From a virus, in IMG/VR virus record IMGVR_UViG_3300021962_000028, positions 94,623 through 158,622 of that record: a stretch of 64,000 bases of DNA. One strand, 5' to 3'. The notes beneath the pieces are model-generated. The model had not been told where the DNA came from, ran no database searches, and saw only the letters and a program-made list of their open reading frames with translations. Positions 1-7,822 of this stretch are shown in pieces. Every line of letters begins with the position of its first letter. Positions within the stretch are counted from its first letter, which is position 1. A program made the translations under genes and the position numbers.

Positions 1-224
1 ATGACTTTCCAAACATTTTTTAACCCATTATTTTTAATATACTTAATATATTTAACATCATAATCCTCAAGATTATAAGGTTCTTTACTTCCATCATCAA
101 ATACGGTCACCAATATATTATATTGGGTATTTTTGAATATATCATCTAAAAGATTTTTTAACATCTCCTCCCGATTATAAGTTGTAATAATCACACAAAA
201 ATCGTATTTCTCTTTATCTTTCAT
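1..224 (-). CDS. Glycosyltransferase family 2, N-terminal part (runs off window)
   Basis: This is the first 74 residues or so of a GT-A fold sugar transferase; its C-terminus lies beyond the window edge. Near the start it reads CVIITTYNREEML, then VTVFDDGS about thirty residues later. These are the nucleotide-sugar-binding beta strand and the DxD-like end of the second strand typical of GT2 enzymes. The ATG overlaps the stop of the upstream methyltransferase-like gene as TAATG, so the two are probably translationally coupled. With the sugar dehydrogenase nearby it suggests a small glycan-modification module acting on host surface or phage components. The acceptor cannot be inferred. Confidence 0.75.
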   Translation of the reverse strand, partial: MKDKEKYDFCVIITTYNREEMLKNLLDDIFKNTQYNILVTVFDDGSKEPYNLEDYDVKYIKYIKNNGLKNVWKV

Positions 225-772
225 TAATGTAATATTGTAAATGTTTTTTTATCTTCACAAATTATAGATGAAGTTATGTTTTTATTTAGTTTTTCTGATA
301 AAAATATAGACATATTCTTATCATTTTCTCTATTAGTATCATCAATAATTATTGGTATGTCTGTTTTAAACATTTCATAATTATTAATAATATTAACTCT
401 GTTTTCCCCTATTGGACCGTCAATAAGTAATAAATTGTAATTGGTGGGTAATTCAGTTTTTAAAATTTCAACGTCGTACCATCCATCTACTAAAGGTGCG
501 TAGATATATTTTGAATCAGGTACTAAATCAACCCATTCAATATCGTGTTCAACACTATAAACATTATAAAATTTAACTAATTCTTTGGTACCATTACCAC
601 TACCTAATTCAAGAATAGTACTTCCTTTGGGTATGTTTTTAAAAATCCAATCAAACAGTTCTTTTGATATTGCCCAACCGCCAAATGAATCATAATTAAC
701 CTCACGTTTTAAGTCAGTGTTAGTAACTACTCTTTTTGTACCTACAACTCTTTTGTTGTTTATTCTATTCAT
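224..772 (-). CDS. Class I SAM-dependent methyltransferase-like protein
   Basis: A 182-residue cytoplasmic protein. Residues about 50-62 read STILELGSGNGTK, matching the glycine-rich motif I of class I methyltransferases. It is followed by an acidic strand (YSVEHD) where the SAM ribose is normally bound, and by LLLIDGP further on. The order strand, GxGxG loop, acidic strand fits the Rossmann-like methyltransferase fold, and the length is typical for FkbM-like or sugar O-methyltransferases. The stop codon overlaps the start of the downstream glycosyltransferase, suggesting both modify the same glycan. The substrate is unknown. Confidence 0.65.
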   Translation of the reverse strand: MNRINNKRVVGTKRVVTNTDLKREVNYDSFGGWAISKELFDWIFKNIPKGSTILELGSGNGTKELVKFYNVYSVEHDIEWVDLVPDSKYIYAPLVDGWYDVEILKTELPTNYNLLLIDGPIGENRVNIINNYEMFKTDIPIIIDDTNRENDKNMSIFLSEKLNKNITSSIICEDKKTFTILH

Positions 773-825
773 TTAATAACATTTCTATTTATAATTATAA
801 GTATAATTATTTTTAAATCTATAAT

Positions 826-1650
826 ATGGTAAAAACAGTAGGAGTAGTTGGTAATGGTTTTGTTGGGGAAACTATTGCGTTTGCATTTAGCCCAACATCT
901 AACGTAAAAATCTATGACGTTAACCCATTGAAAACAACCCATACATTAGAAGAGGTTATGGGACAAGAATTTATTTTTGTATGTCTACCAACCCCAATGT
1001 TAAGTGATGGGTCTCAAGACATTTCATTTATTGAAGACTTCTTCGGTAGTGTAATTTATAATGAAAATACTGTTTTTATTATAAAATCAACTATACTACC
1101 AGGCACTACGGAGTCTTTAATTAAGAAGTACGGTCATAATATTGTTTTTTCACCTGAGTTTTTAACCGAGAGAACTGCTAAGTTAGATATGTTAACACAA
1201 TCAAGAATTATTTTAGGAGGTGAACCATCTTTAACTAAACGAGTTGAAGAATTATTCAATGACCGATTTATGAATAGACACATTATTCATACCGATTCTA
1301 AAACTGCTGAGTTTGTGAAATATATGAACAACACATTCTTTGCGGCAAAAGTTAGTTTGATGAACGAATATTATCGACTAAGTCAATTAATTGGTGTTAA
1401 TTGGGACGACGCACTTTATGGGTTCGCGTCCGATGGTAGAATTGGAGATTCCCACTTACACGTACCAGGTCCTGATGGTAAATTAGGGTTTGGAGGAACT
1501 TGTTTTCCAAAAGACATAAACGCACTTATCACAATGGCAAAAGAAGTGGGTTGTAATATGAATGTATTAGAGTCCGCGTGGAAAACTAATTTGGAAGTCA
1601 GACCTGAACAAGATTGGAAATCTTTAAAGGGTAGGGCGGTTTCAGAATAA
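826..1650 (+). CDS. UDP-glucose/GDP-mannose dehydrogenase family protein, short form
   Basis: Predicted NAD-dependent nucleotide-sugar 6-dehydrogenase, which oxidises a sugar-nucleotide to the uronic acid. The N-terminus VGVVGNGFVGETIA is the Rossmann dinucleotide-binding loop. VCLPTPM and SPEFLTERTA are family landmarks, and GFGGTCFPKD places the catalytic cysteine at residue 226. At 274 residues it is much shorter than cellular enzymes (about 400-450) because the C-terminal UDP-binding domain is missing. The ORF ends soon after the central dimerisation helices, so it may be a reduced phage version or rely on another subunit. It is divergent from the leftward glycosyltransferase pair and probably supplies sugar precursors for them. 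Confidence 0.85.
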   Translation: MVKTVGVVGNGFVGETIAFAFSPTSNVKIYDVNPLKTTHTLEEVMGQEFIFVCLPTPMLSDGSQDISFIEDFFGSVIYNENTVFIIKSTILPGTTESLIKKYGHNIVFSPEFLTERTAKLDMLTQSRIILGGEPSLTKRVEELFNDRFMNRHIIHTDSKTAEFVKYMNNTFFAAKVSLMNEYYRLSQLIGVNWDDALYGFASDGRIGDSHLHVPGPDGKLGFGGTCFPKDINALITMAKEVGCNMNVLESAWKTNLEVRPEQDWKSLKGRAVSE

Positions 1651-1682
1651 GGACATATTTATAAGAAAGAAAACCGTAAATT

Positions 1683-1787
1683 ATGAAAACGTATAACAAC
1701 ACAGGTCTTTTGATACAGGATAACATTATCACATCGTTATGTGGCAATGGTATAGTGACCTTACGCGGTTTAGATAAACAAAAATAA
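1683..1787 (+). CDS. Hypothetical 34-residue peptide
   Basis: Short ORF MKTYNNTGLLIQDNII... ending in LRGLDKQK, placed between the sugar dehydrogenase and a strong hairpin terminator. It fills an otherwise empty gap and has an A-rich leader, but nothing in the sequence identifies a function. It could be a real small protein or part of an untranslated tail. Confidence 0.35.
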   Translation: MKTYNNTGLLIQDNIITSLCGNGIVTLRGLDKQK

Positions 1788-1815
1788 GATTAGTTAAACT
1801 AAAAACGTATAAAAG

Positions 1816-1846
1816 AAAGGTCACAAGAAATTGTGACCTTTTTTTG
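1816..1846 (+). terminator. Rho-independent terminator
   Basis: Perfect 11-bp stem AAAGGTCACAA/TTGTGACCTTT closed by a GAAA tetraloop and followed by a T run. It ends the transcript carrying the sugar dehydrogenase and the small ORF. Confidence 0.9.
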
Positions 1847-1865
1847 TTTTATTAAAAAAATGTAT

Positions 1866-1873
1866 TAAATTTG
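1866..1873 (+). promoter_or_regulatory. Bacteroidetes-type -7 element for the HNH gene
   Basis: TAAATTTG matches the TAnnTTTG -7 consensus of the Bacteroidetes primary sigma factor. It lies seven bases before the ATG, so the transcript would have almost no leader. Confidence 0.7.
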
Positions 1874-1880
1874 TACAGTT

Positions 1881-2378
1881 ATGGATAGAGTATTAGTATT
1901 AAATGCGGATTACACTCCGTTAAACGTGACTTCGTCTCAAAGGGGATTCAAGTTAGTGTTTAAAGGTAAAGCGGAAGTCTTAAAGAGTTCCGATAACCCT
2001 ATCTATGCAGGATATCAAAATTTTGTTCGTCCATTAATTATACGTTTATTGAAGTATGTAAAATACCGAGTTAGAAATATTAGGGTTAACAGAAATAGAA
2101 TTTATAGACGGGATGGTGGAGAGTGTGTTTATTGTGGTTCAACAAAACAATTAACTTTGGACCACGTTATACCAAAGTCTAAAGGAGGTAAGAATACTTG
2201 GAGTAATTTGGTTACTTGTTGTCATAAGTGTAACTTATACAAAGCGGATAGAAATCCACAAGAAGCTGGTATGAATATGAGGACAAAACCGTATGAACCA
2301 AGTCTGTTCTCAGACGTATTGAATAATTCAATTGAACGTGTGTGGATTGATTATAAAAGTTCGATGGGATTTGATTAA
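1881..2378 (+). CDS. HNH endonuclease
   Basis: A 165-residue HNH nuclease. The zinc knuckle is CVYC (residues 82-85) plus CHKC (114-117), with the catalytic pair DH at 94-95 and the central Asn at about 109 (WSNLVTC). The first 60 residues (RVLVLNADYTPL) are the extension seen in the common phage and bacterial HNH family of this size. Such enzymes cut DNA with a bound metal ion. Roles in phages include packaging, homing and degradation of competing DNA, and nothing here selects among them. It has its own promoter and precedes the tRNA genes. Confidence 0.9.
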   Translation: MDRVLVLNADYTPLNVTSSQRGFKLVFKGKAEVLKSSDNPIYAGYQNFVRPLIIRLLKYVKYRVRNIRVNRNRIYRRDGGECVYCGSTKQLTLDHVIPKSKGGKNTWSNLVTCCHKCNLYKADRNPQEAGMNMRTKPYEPSLFSDVLNNSIERVWIDYKSSMGFD

Positions 2379-2401
2379 TCCAAATTTATTTCGTACATTT
2401 G
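2371..2401 (+). promoter_or_regulatory. Promoter for the tRNA-Leu pair
   Basis: TTG (2371-2373) and TACATTTG (2394-2401) lie about 20 bases apart and about 20 bases before the first tRNA. This is the clearest full -33/-7 Bacteroidetes promoter in the window. Confidence 0.75.
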
Positions 2402-2420
2402 TACCATAGTTCTTTGAAAC

Positions 2421-2506
2421 GCTCGGGTGGTGGAATAGGTAGACACGTCAGACTTAAAATCTGATGGACCGTAAGGTCCGTGCGGGTTCGATTCCCGCCC
2501 CGAGTA
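2421..2506 (+). tRNA. tRNA-Leu (UAA)
   Basis: An 86-base class II tRNA. The acceptor GCTCGGG pairs with CCCGAGT, with one G-U pair. The T arm is GCGGG-TTCGATT-CCCGC, and the long variable arm (TGGACC...GGTCC) is typical of leucine tRNAs. Anticodon loop CTTAAAA gives UAA. CCA is not encoded. Confidence 0.95.
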
Positions 2507-2720
2507 CTAAGAGTAAGGGATACTCTGAAAGTTTGGTAACGTTCTTTATAAATGTTATAGTTGTCGCCTTCCACGACTTTAGAGAGGGGGTTCGTCGGAT
2601 CCTGGACGTAACAAATCCACCGAGTATGTTTGACTTTTATGTGCGGGTAAGACCGTCTCGTGTTTTCAATAGGAAAACAGAAGAAAAATCCACTCACCGT
2701 AATCTCAGGTGGGTACTCAC
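2507..2720 (+). other. Unassigned spacer between tRNA-Leu genes
   Basis: 214 bases co-transcribed with the tRNAs. I see no complete tRNA cloverleaf, although GGGGGTTCGTCGGATCC resembles a broken T arm. Short frames on both strands look like shadows. It may be a decayed tRNA or a processed leader. Confidence 0.3.
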
Positions 2721-2800
2721 ATCAGAGTGGTGGAATTGGTAGACACGTATGCCTTAGGAGCATATGCTACGGCGTGAGGGTTCGAGTCCCTCCTCTGATA
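2721..2800 (+). tRNA. tRNA-Leu (UAG)
   Basis: Acceptor ATCAGAG pairs with CTCTGAT, and the T arm is GAGGG-TTCGAGT-CCCTC. Anticodon loop CTTAGGA gives UAG, with a variable arm longer than in class I tRNAs. It shares the TGGTGGAATxGGTAGACACG D-arm region with the first tRNA, so the two are related. CCA is not encoded. Confidence 0.93.
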
Positions 2801-2819
2801 CTAAATTTAAAATTTAAAT

Positions 2820-3494
2820 ATGGATAACGCAAAAGAATTTAAATCGTACTACACGAAACACTTGTATAAACCATCAAGTCATTTGGATTACTACTCAAAA
2901 CAAATTGAGAATTCTATGACTCCATACATTTTGGAAGAAAGAGAAATGAGGGCGACTCAAATCGACATCTTCTCAAGATTAATGAGAGACCGTATCTTAT
3001 GGGTCGCTGGTGAAGTTAATGATAATATGTCAACTATTGTTCAGGCTCAGTTAATGTTCTTGGATTCTGCGGACAGTACAGACATCACAATGCACATTGA
3101 TAGTCCAGGTGGGTCGGTTAAATCAGGTCTAAGTATGGTTGACGTTATGGATTACATTAAATGTGATATCCGTACAGTAAACACAGGTATGGCAGCATCA
3201 ATGGGTTCAGTATTGTTAGGTGCAGGAACAAAGGGAAAACGTTCTTCATTACGTTTCTCAAGAACAATGTTACACCAATCTTCAGGTGGGTTCCGTGGAA
3301 ATATCCAAGATGCGGAAATCGATATGAAAGAATGGAAAAAAATCAACGAGACACTATTTGAATTACTTGGTAGTTACTGTGATAAAACGGCAAAACAAGT
3401 AATGAAAGATGCAAGTCGTGACTTATGGTTATCTTCACAAGAGGCACTTAATTACGGTATCATTGATGAAATCGTAAAATCTAAGAAGGGGTAA
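2820..3494 (+). CDS. clpP: ClpP-like serine protease (S14)
   Basis: 224-residue ClpP-family peptidase. The active-site serine is S127 in GMAASMGS, the histidine H152 in MLHQ and the aspartate D201 in SRDLWLSS. IDSPGGSV at about 93-100 is the oxyanion-hole segment. The length is close to cellular ClpP, with a divergent 45-residue N-terminus containing ILEE, which could be removed in processing. A true ClpP degrades proteins with an unfoldase; no ClpX or ClpA is seen here. S14-like proteases also serve as prohead proteases in some phages. That role is possible given the tag peptides but is inference. It directly follows the tRNAs and ends at a terminator. Confidence 0.9.
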   Translation: MDNAKEFKSYYTKHLYKPSSHLDYYSKQIENSMTPYILEEREMRATQIDIFSRLMRDRILWVAGEVNDNMSTIVQAQLMFLDSADSTDITMHIDSPGGSVKSGLSMVDVMDYIKCDIRTVNTGMAASMGSVLLGAGTKGKRSSLRFSRTMLHQSSGGFRGNIQDAEIDMKEWKKINETLFELLGSYCDKTAKQVMKDASRDLWLSSQEALNYGIIDEIVKSKKG

Positions 3495-3500
3495 AATGAA

Positions 3501-3526
3501 AAAAGGAGGTCAAATGACCTCCTTTT
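3501..3526 (+). terminator. Terminator after clpP
   Basis: 12-bp stem AAAAGGAGGTCA/TGACCTCCTTTT with a two-base loop, followed by a second T-rich tract at about 3548. It lies between clpP and the convergent leftward gene run and could act on both. Confidence 0.85.
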
Positions 3527-3578
3527 CCACAGGAAAAATTACCCTCCTTTTTTTTATCTATTTATAATAAACAATCAA

Positions 3579-4268
3579 TTACGATTGAGTATCCGAGTCA
3601 GCAGGAATCAAAGAAGATTTCATAGAATCTAATTGATTACCGAATTTTTCAGACATCTTATCCACTAATGGACAAACAATACCTGAAATCTTTTCTTTAA
3701 CTTTGTCACCAAAGTCACTACTTTTAATCACGTCATATAATGAATTTCTAACAAAGTCCATAAAATCACCGCCCATACCTTTTTCATACTCTAATTGTCT
3801 TAGGTATGCCTCAGGAATAGATTCTGATATTTTTTCTGTTAAAAACTCACAATCTGAAAATAATTTAGGGACATCTTTTAAATCCGTATTACCTAAAGCG
3901 GTAATTAAGAAATTTTTAAGGAAATTGTTATCTTCAATTCCTAATTTTTCTAATATCCATCTAACTCCTTTTTCTTTAAATAATTCAACCACTGCATTAG
4001 TACTTCCACCAAATAAGTTACCTAAAACGGTGAAAACACTTTCAGCATTTTCTTTAATTAAATTACTATCAAAACCTTGTTTATGTAAGTAAATCATCTC
4101 AGAAAGAAGATTCACAAAAGTATCATCTAATTGTTTTTTAGTTTTAATCTTAGAAGATTCTGCAATCATTAAGAATCTTGTTTGAATTATCTTAGATTCA
4201 CCTAACAATCGATTTTTACTTTCTTTAGTTTCGATTAACTGTTTTCTTATATTATTTTTAAGACTCAT
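3579..4268 (-). CDS. Hypothetical tagged protein, helical
   Basis: 229 residues with no recognised domain. The N-terminus NNIRKQLIETKES resembles the type A tag (IRKxLxE) carried by many proteins in this window. The body is mostly predicted helix (LFGGSTNAVVELFKEKGVRWILEKLG) with no clear membrane span. It is the last gene of a leftward cluster of four large proteins that all look virion-associated. The start is about 18 bases from the stop of the gene upstream, indicating one operon. An internal virion role is inferred only from tag and context. Confidence 0.7.
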   Translation of the reverse strand: MSLKNNIRKQLIETKESKNRLLGESKIIQTRFLMIAESSKIKTKKQLDDTFVNLLSEMIYLHKQGFDSNLIKENAESVFTVLGNLFGGSTNAVVELFKEKGVRWILEKLGIEDNNFLKNFLITALGNTDLKDVPKLFSDCEFLTEKISESIPEAYLRQLEYEKGMGGDFMDFVRNSLYDVIKSSDFGDKVKEKISGIVCPLVDKMSEKFGNQLDSMKSSLIPADSDTQS

Positions 4269-4285
4269 ATCTTTATATTCTTTTT

Positions 4286-5902
4286 TTATTGTAATGGTGG
4301 TTGGTCCATAGACTTCATAGAAGCAAAAGATACTTTATATCTATCTTCTAATCCTTCATCAGACAACGCACTTATTTGATTTCTATCTGTAATGATTCGT
4401 TTTCTAGCACAGTTAGCAACAACTTGTTTCATCGCTTTTAATTCACCAATTTCAAACGCTTCACAACTTGTAACACTTTCCGCTTTCTTCTTAAACAATC
4501 CTGTTTCTTGGTATTGTATACAATCTAATAATTTAGAAATTGTAGTTTTACAGAATTCTGCAGTTAACGTATTCCCTGCCATATATGCCGAAAGATTTTT
4601 ATCGATATTTGTTGTCGCGGCAGTTGTCATATTCTGACCCTTTATCACATACGCAGTGAATGGAACCGTAAACGGAGCTTTATCGAACTTAACCTCAGTA
4701 TAATTCATAATGTCTTGTTGAGGTGGGTTTGTTAAAGGATTCCAATTTGATTGATTACTTGTTTTCGCTAATTCGTTGGTTGCGGTAGTTATTGCACTTT
4801 TAAGTTGTGTAAAATTATCATTAACAACTGTAACATATCTTTGGTATTTTTCACCCATAGATGTATAAAAATCAATTAAATTTTCTAAGAAAGTCGCGTA
4901 ATATCCGAAACCATTACTTCTATATTTTGAATTAATACCTGAAATAACCGCTTCAGTGGCTTGTGTCAACTCAACAGAATTTAATCTATAATTACCTAAA
5001 ATAATTTTAAGCCCTAAATAATCATTAGTCTCTTTTACCATATCATAAGTTTCTGATTGGTCAGGTGTTAAATTAGACGCTTGATTACCTCCCATACCTA
5101 CAGGACCTACCGTGTAAGACGCTCCGTTATTATCTGTAATTGTTAAACCATTATTACAATTGTATAATAGATTAACTTTACCATTATCACCTTTAACCCC
5201 AACAGGTCTTGATACCGCTAAGTAATTACCACCCTGTCTCGGAGTTTTGGTAAAATAGATATCAACTTCAACACCTTTATTATCTTTTCCAACGGTATGG
5301 AACATTCCATAACCCTCAATTCTTTCAAATGACGTTACACAATTAGGGAAACCTGTTGCCCAATCACCTCCAGATGTTTGTTGATTAGTATTTGTACCAC
5401 CATAAGTAACTCTAACATCGTTGTCTCCATTACACGACCAAGTACCTGATGAATTATCACTTGTTGTGAATTTACCATCTTTACTGAATGTATATGTAAC
5501 ACTGTTAGCATTAACCACCCATTGTTTTTGAGTGTTTAATGAACCGCTTTGATTGTTAATATTAAGAATACATTTTTGAAAACCTTCTGCAGTACCCGCC
5601 TCAATATTACTTCTATTGGTGACATTAGAATTGTTTTGATTTTGATTTTGGTTTTGATTTTGGTTCTGATTTTGGTTCTGATTTTGGTTTTGATTTTGGT
5701 TTTGATTTTGGTTTTGATTTTGGTTAGTATTTCCTCCTTGGTCAAAAGGATTTCCCCCTTGGTCAAAAGGATTCCCCCCTTGGTCAAAAGGATTTTGTTC
5801 TACTAATACTTTACGCATACCCTCTATGTTATTTGGATTTTCATTTTCAAATAACTTATTAATGATTGAGGTTACGTTTGTTTTTTTATTTTTGTATCGC
5901 AT
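4286..5902 (-). CDS. Large low-complexity protein with NPFDQGG and (NQ)n repeats
   Basis: About 538 residues from the ATG at 5902; an in-frame ATG at 5944 would overlap the upstream gene more. The N-terminus contains SIINKLFENE and then GMRKVLVEQNPF, the second resembling type A tags (RKVLxE). It continues with three NPFDQGG copies and a long alternating Asn-Gln tract, probably a flexible linker. The remainder is a Gly/Asn/Thr-rich domain with beta-like spacing (FSKDGKFTTSDNSSGTW) followed by a helical C-terminus with several cysteines. No family is recognised. It lies in a cluster of large proteins and may be a virion or injected protein. Confidence 0.75.
   Translation of the reverse strand: MRYKNKKTNVTSIINKLFENENPNNIEGMRKVLVEQNPFDQGGNPFDQGGNPFDQGGNTNQNQNQNQNQNQNQNQNQNQNQNQNQNQNQNNSNVTNRSNIEAGTAEGFQKCILNINNQSGSLNTQKQWVVNANSVTYTFSKDGKFTTSDNSSGTWSCNGDNDVRVTYGGTNTNQQTSGGDWATGFPNCVTSFERIEGYGMFHTVGKDNKGVEVDIYFTKTPRQGGNYLAVSRPVGVKGDNGKVNLLYNCNNGLTITDNNGASYTVGPVGMGGNQASNLTPDQSETYDMVKETNDYLGLKIILGNYRLNSVELTQATEAVISGINSKYRSNGFGYYATFLENLIDFYTSMGEKYQRYVTVVNDNFTQLKSAITTATNELAKTSNQSNWNPLTNPPQQDIMNYTEVKFDKAPFTVPFTAYVIKGQNMTTAATTNIDKNLSAYMAGNTLTAEFCKTTISKLLDCIQYQETGLFKKKAESVTSCEAFEIGELKAMKQVVANCARKRIITDRNQISALSDEGLEDRYKVSFASMKSMDQPPLQ
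5630..5795 (-). repeat. Coding microsatellite: (NQ)n plus three 21-base NPFDQGG units
   Basis: About 96 bases of 6-base repeat (Asn-Gln) next to three near-identical 21-base units inside the preceding gene. The tract is prone to slippage, so its length is probably variable between relatives and hard to assemble. Confidence 0.9.
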
Positions 5903-7751
5903 AAGTCCCATCAGATTGTTTTTTAAATTTAAGTTCAATTTCAACTCCTTGACTATTTTTACCTTTAGCGATAATTAAAGTCTTATCTGACCCGTCAATT
6001 TCATATGATGTCATAACATTTTTATACGTTGGGTACTGTTGGTCAAACCACGTTTTAAATTCTTGTTTGTTTGCATCACCCGTTTGATTTTGGTTTTTAT
6101 TTTGGTTTGGGTCAGGAGGTGTGCTAGATACCGTAGACATTTTATGAGGTGTTAGACTCTCACTTCCAGCACCAATCGCGGCGTCACTAGGTTCAAATTT
6201 AAAAGTTGTATAAAGTTTACCATCAACCGAAATCCCTGGGTCTAACTGTATAGTACCTTCTTTAGCGGATAATACAGTAACCTTAGGTGTTTCGGTTCTT
6301 AAACCAGCGTTTGCCGATGCGTCTTTAGCACCGAAAATTGATGTTCCGTTAATTTTTGGGTCATCATATTTTAAAAATTCACCAACTTTTTCAGTTATTT
6401 GTTCGTTTGAAAGTGGGGTTAAATCATCAATATACCCTGTAAATTTTTCTACAGTTTGTCCACTCTTCTTCCACATCCATCCGATAGCTCCCGTAAATAA
6501 AACCGCACTATGTAGACAAACTACACCAAACGCTTTCCACCATTCCTTAGTTCCCATTTCACCAAGTTGAATCACTTTTACGTAATTTTTACTTAGACCC
6601 TCAAAGAAATTTCTTGTTTGACCACCTAATTTAGTAAGTGTTGTAGGAGCTTTAAATCCTTTACTTTCCAAATACTTTTCAAATGTGGGGAATTTTTGTT
6701 TTTCTCTAAAATTTGTATATTTTTTATCGTATTCAGCCCATTGAGTTAGTAAATTCGCGGTATCTTTAATACTTGGAGAATCTAAGGTAATTAATCTAAT
6801 TTGTTCTTGAGTGAAAGCCCCTTTTTCACTTAACTGTATAAACCAAGCTGCTTCCTCTTCACTAAGTTTTGTAAAATCTTTACCTTTTAATTTGTTAAAC
6901 CATTCATTCGCACTAACCTTTAACTCAGAAGCGTTCATATTTGATATTTTCTCAGCGATTAATTCACTTGTACTTAATTCTTCAACAGTCTCTTCAGCCT
7001 CTTTTTCTCCGTTTTCAATAACATCGTTAATAATTTCGTCATTAATTTCACCTTCAATTTCACCTTCAATTTCACCTTCAATACCTTGTTCTACCGATTT
7101 ACCAAAAGGAGTTCCTCCCGCTTCCTCAACATTTTTACTAATTTTTGCAATTGCATTATCTAAATCATCGGTTAATTCTTTCTTAACAACGTCTGATAAA
7201 TCTACTTGAGATTCTACAGATTTTCTTAATTTAGTTAAATCTTCTAAAGTTTCGTTGGCAAAACCAATATATTCCGAATCAACTTTAGTTCCGAAAGATT
7301 CCATACTCGCAGCAACTTCACCTCTAACTTTTGTAAATGCGTTTGAGTTACGTACTCCAGTATTTAATATTTTTTCAATGGCTCCTGAACCTCCTGATTG
7401 TTCCAATTCTTTAAGTGCTTGTTTAACAAACGCGTTTTTAATTGTCGCTACTTCAGCTCTTTCAATTCCTTTCTCACCAATTTTCGCCAAATCTTCTAAA
7501 GTTCTAATCCCTGCCGATTCAAGTTTTTTAGATATACCTGATTCAGTATCTTTACTTAACGCCTCAATCGCTCTTTCGCCTGCTTGGGTTAAGGAGGTTT
7601 TTTCGGCAGATTCAATACCTTTTTCAGTACCTAAAAATAGTTTTTCAAGGGCACTTTCTCCGTATTTCGATAATGGAGATTCGGTTAATAATTTAATACC
7701 CATCATTTCTCTTATTCGGGATACTTCAGTAAGTAACATATTATTTTTCAT
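5886..7751 (-). CDS. Large type C-tagged protein with one membrane span
   Basis: 621 residues. The N-terminus MKNNMLLTEVSRIREMMGIK is a clear type C tag, followed by LLTES at about residue 25. The next 200 residues are amphipathic helix with repeated GIESAEKT/GIERAEVA-like units. An acidic EGEI repeat follows, then a hydrophobic span near residue 410 (VCLHSAVLFTGAIGWMW) and a small beta-rich C-terminal domain after a PNQNKNQNQ linker. Helical rods with one span resemble internal or ejected phage proteins, but no family is recognised. A TATTTAT motif lies upstream of the ATG. The C-terminus overlaps the next gene by 17 bases. Confidence 0.78.
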   Translation of the reverse strand: MKNNMLLTEVSRIREMMGIKLLTESPLSKYGESALEKLFLGTEKGIESAEKTSLTQAGERAIEALSKDTESGISKKLESAGIRTLEDLAKIGEKGIERAEVATIKNAFVKQALKELEQSGGSGAIEKILNTGVRNSNAFTKVRGEVAASMESFGTKVDSEYIGFANETLEDLTKLRKSVESQVDLSDVVKKELTDDLDNAIAKISKNVEEAGGTPFGKSVEQGIEGEIEGEIEGEINDEIINDVIENGEKEAEETVEELSTSELIAEKISNMNASELKVSANEWFNKLKGKDFTKLSEEEAAWFIQLSEKGAFTQEQIRLITLDSPSIKDTANLLTQWAEYDKKYTNFREKQKFPTFEKYLESKGFKAPTTLTKLGGQTRNFFEGLSKNYVKVIQLGEMGTKEWWKAFGVVCLHSAVLFTGAIGWMWKKSGQTVEKFTGYIDDLTPLSNEQITEKVGEFLKYDDPKINGTSIFGAKDASANAGLRTETPKVTVLSAKEGTIQLDPGISVDGKLYTTFKFEPSDAAIGAGSESLTPHKMSTVSSTPPDPNQNKNQNQTGDANKQEFKTWFDQQYPTYKNVMTSYEIDGSDKTLIIAKGKNSQGVEIELKFKKQSDGTYAIQK

Positions 7752-7822
7752 ATCAATATTTTTTATTTATAAATACCTTAATAGGTCTAAATGTTTATTC
7801 TAATAGTTTATAATCTTTATAT

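Noticed and set aside
2507-2720. Third tRNA between the Leu tRNAs
   Set aside because: Only a partial T-arm-like string is present; no acceptor or anticodon arm fits.
2386-2742. Open frames on both strands across the two tRNA-Leu genes
   Set aside because: They run through structured tRNA sequence and have no protein-like composition.
5549-5806. Leu/Ile/Val-repeat frame opposite the (NQ)n gene
   Set aside because: It is the mirror of the Asn-Gln repeat; the opposite strand carries the consistent long gene.
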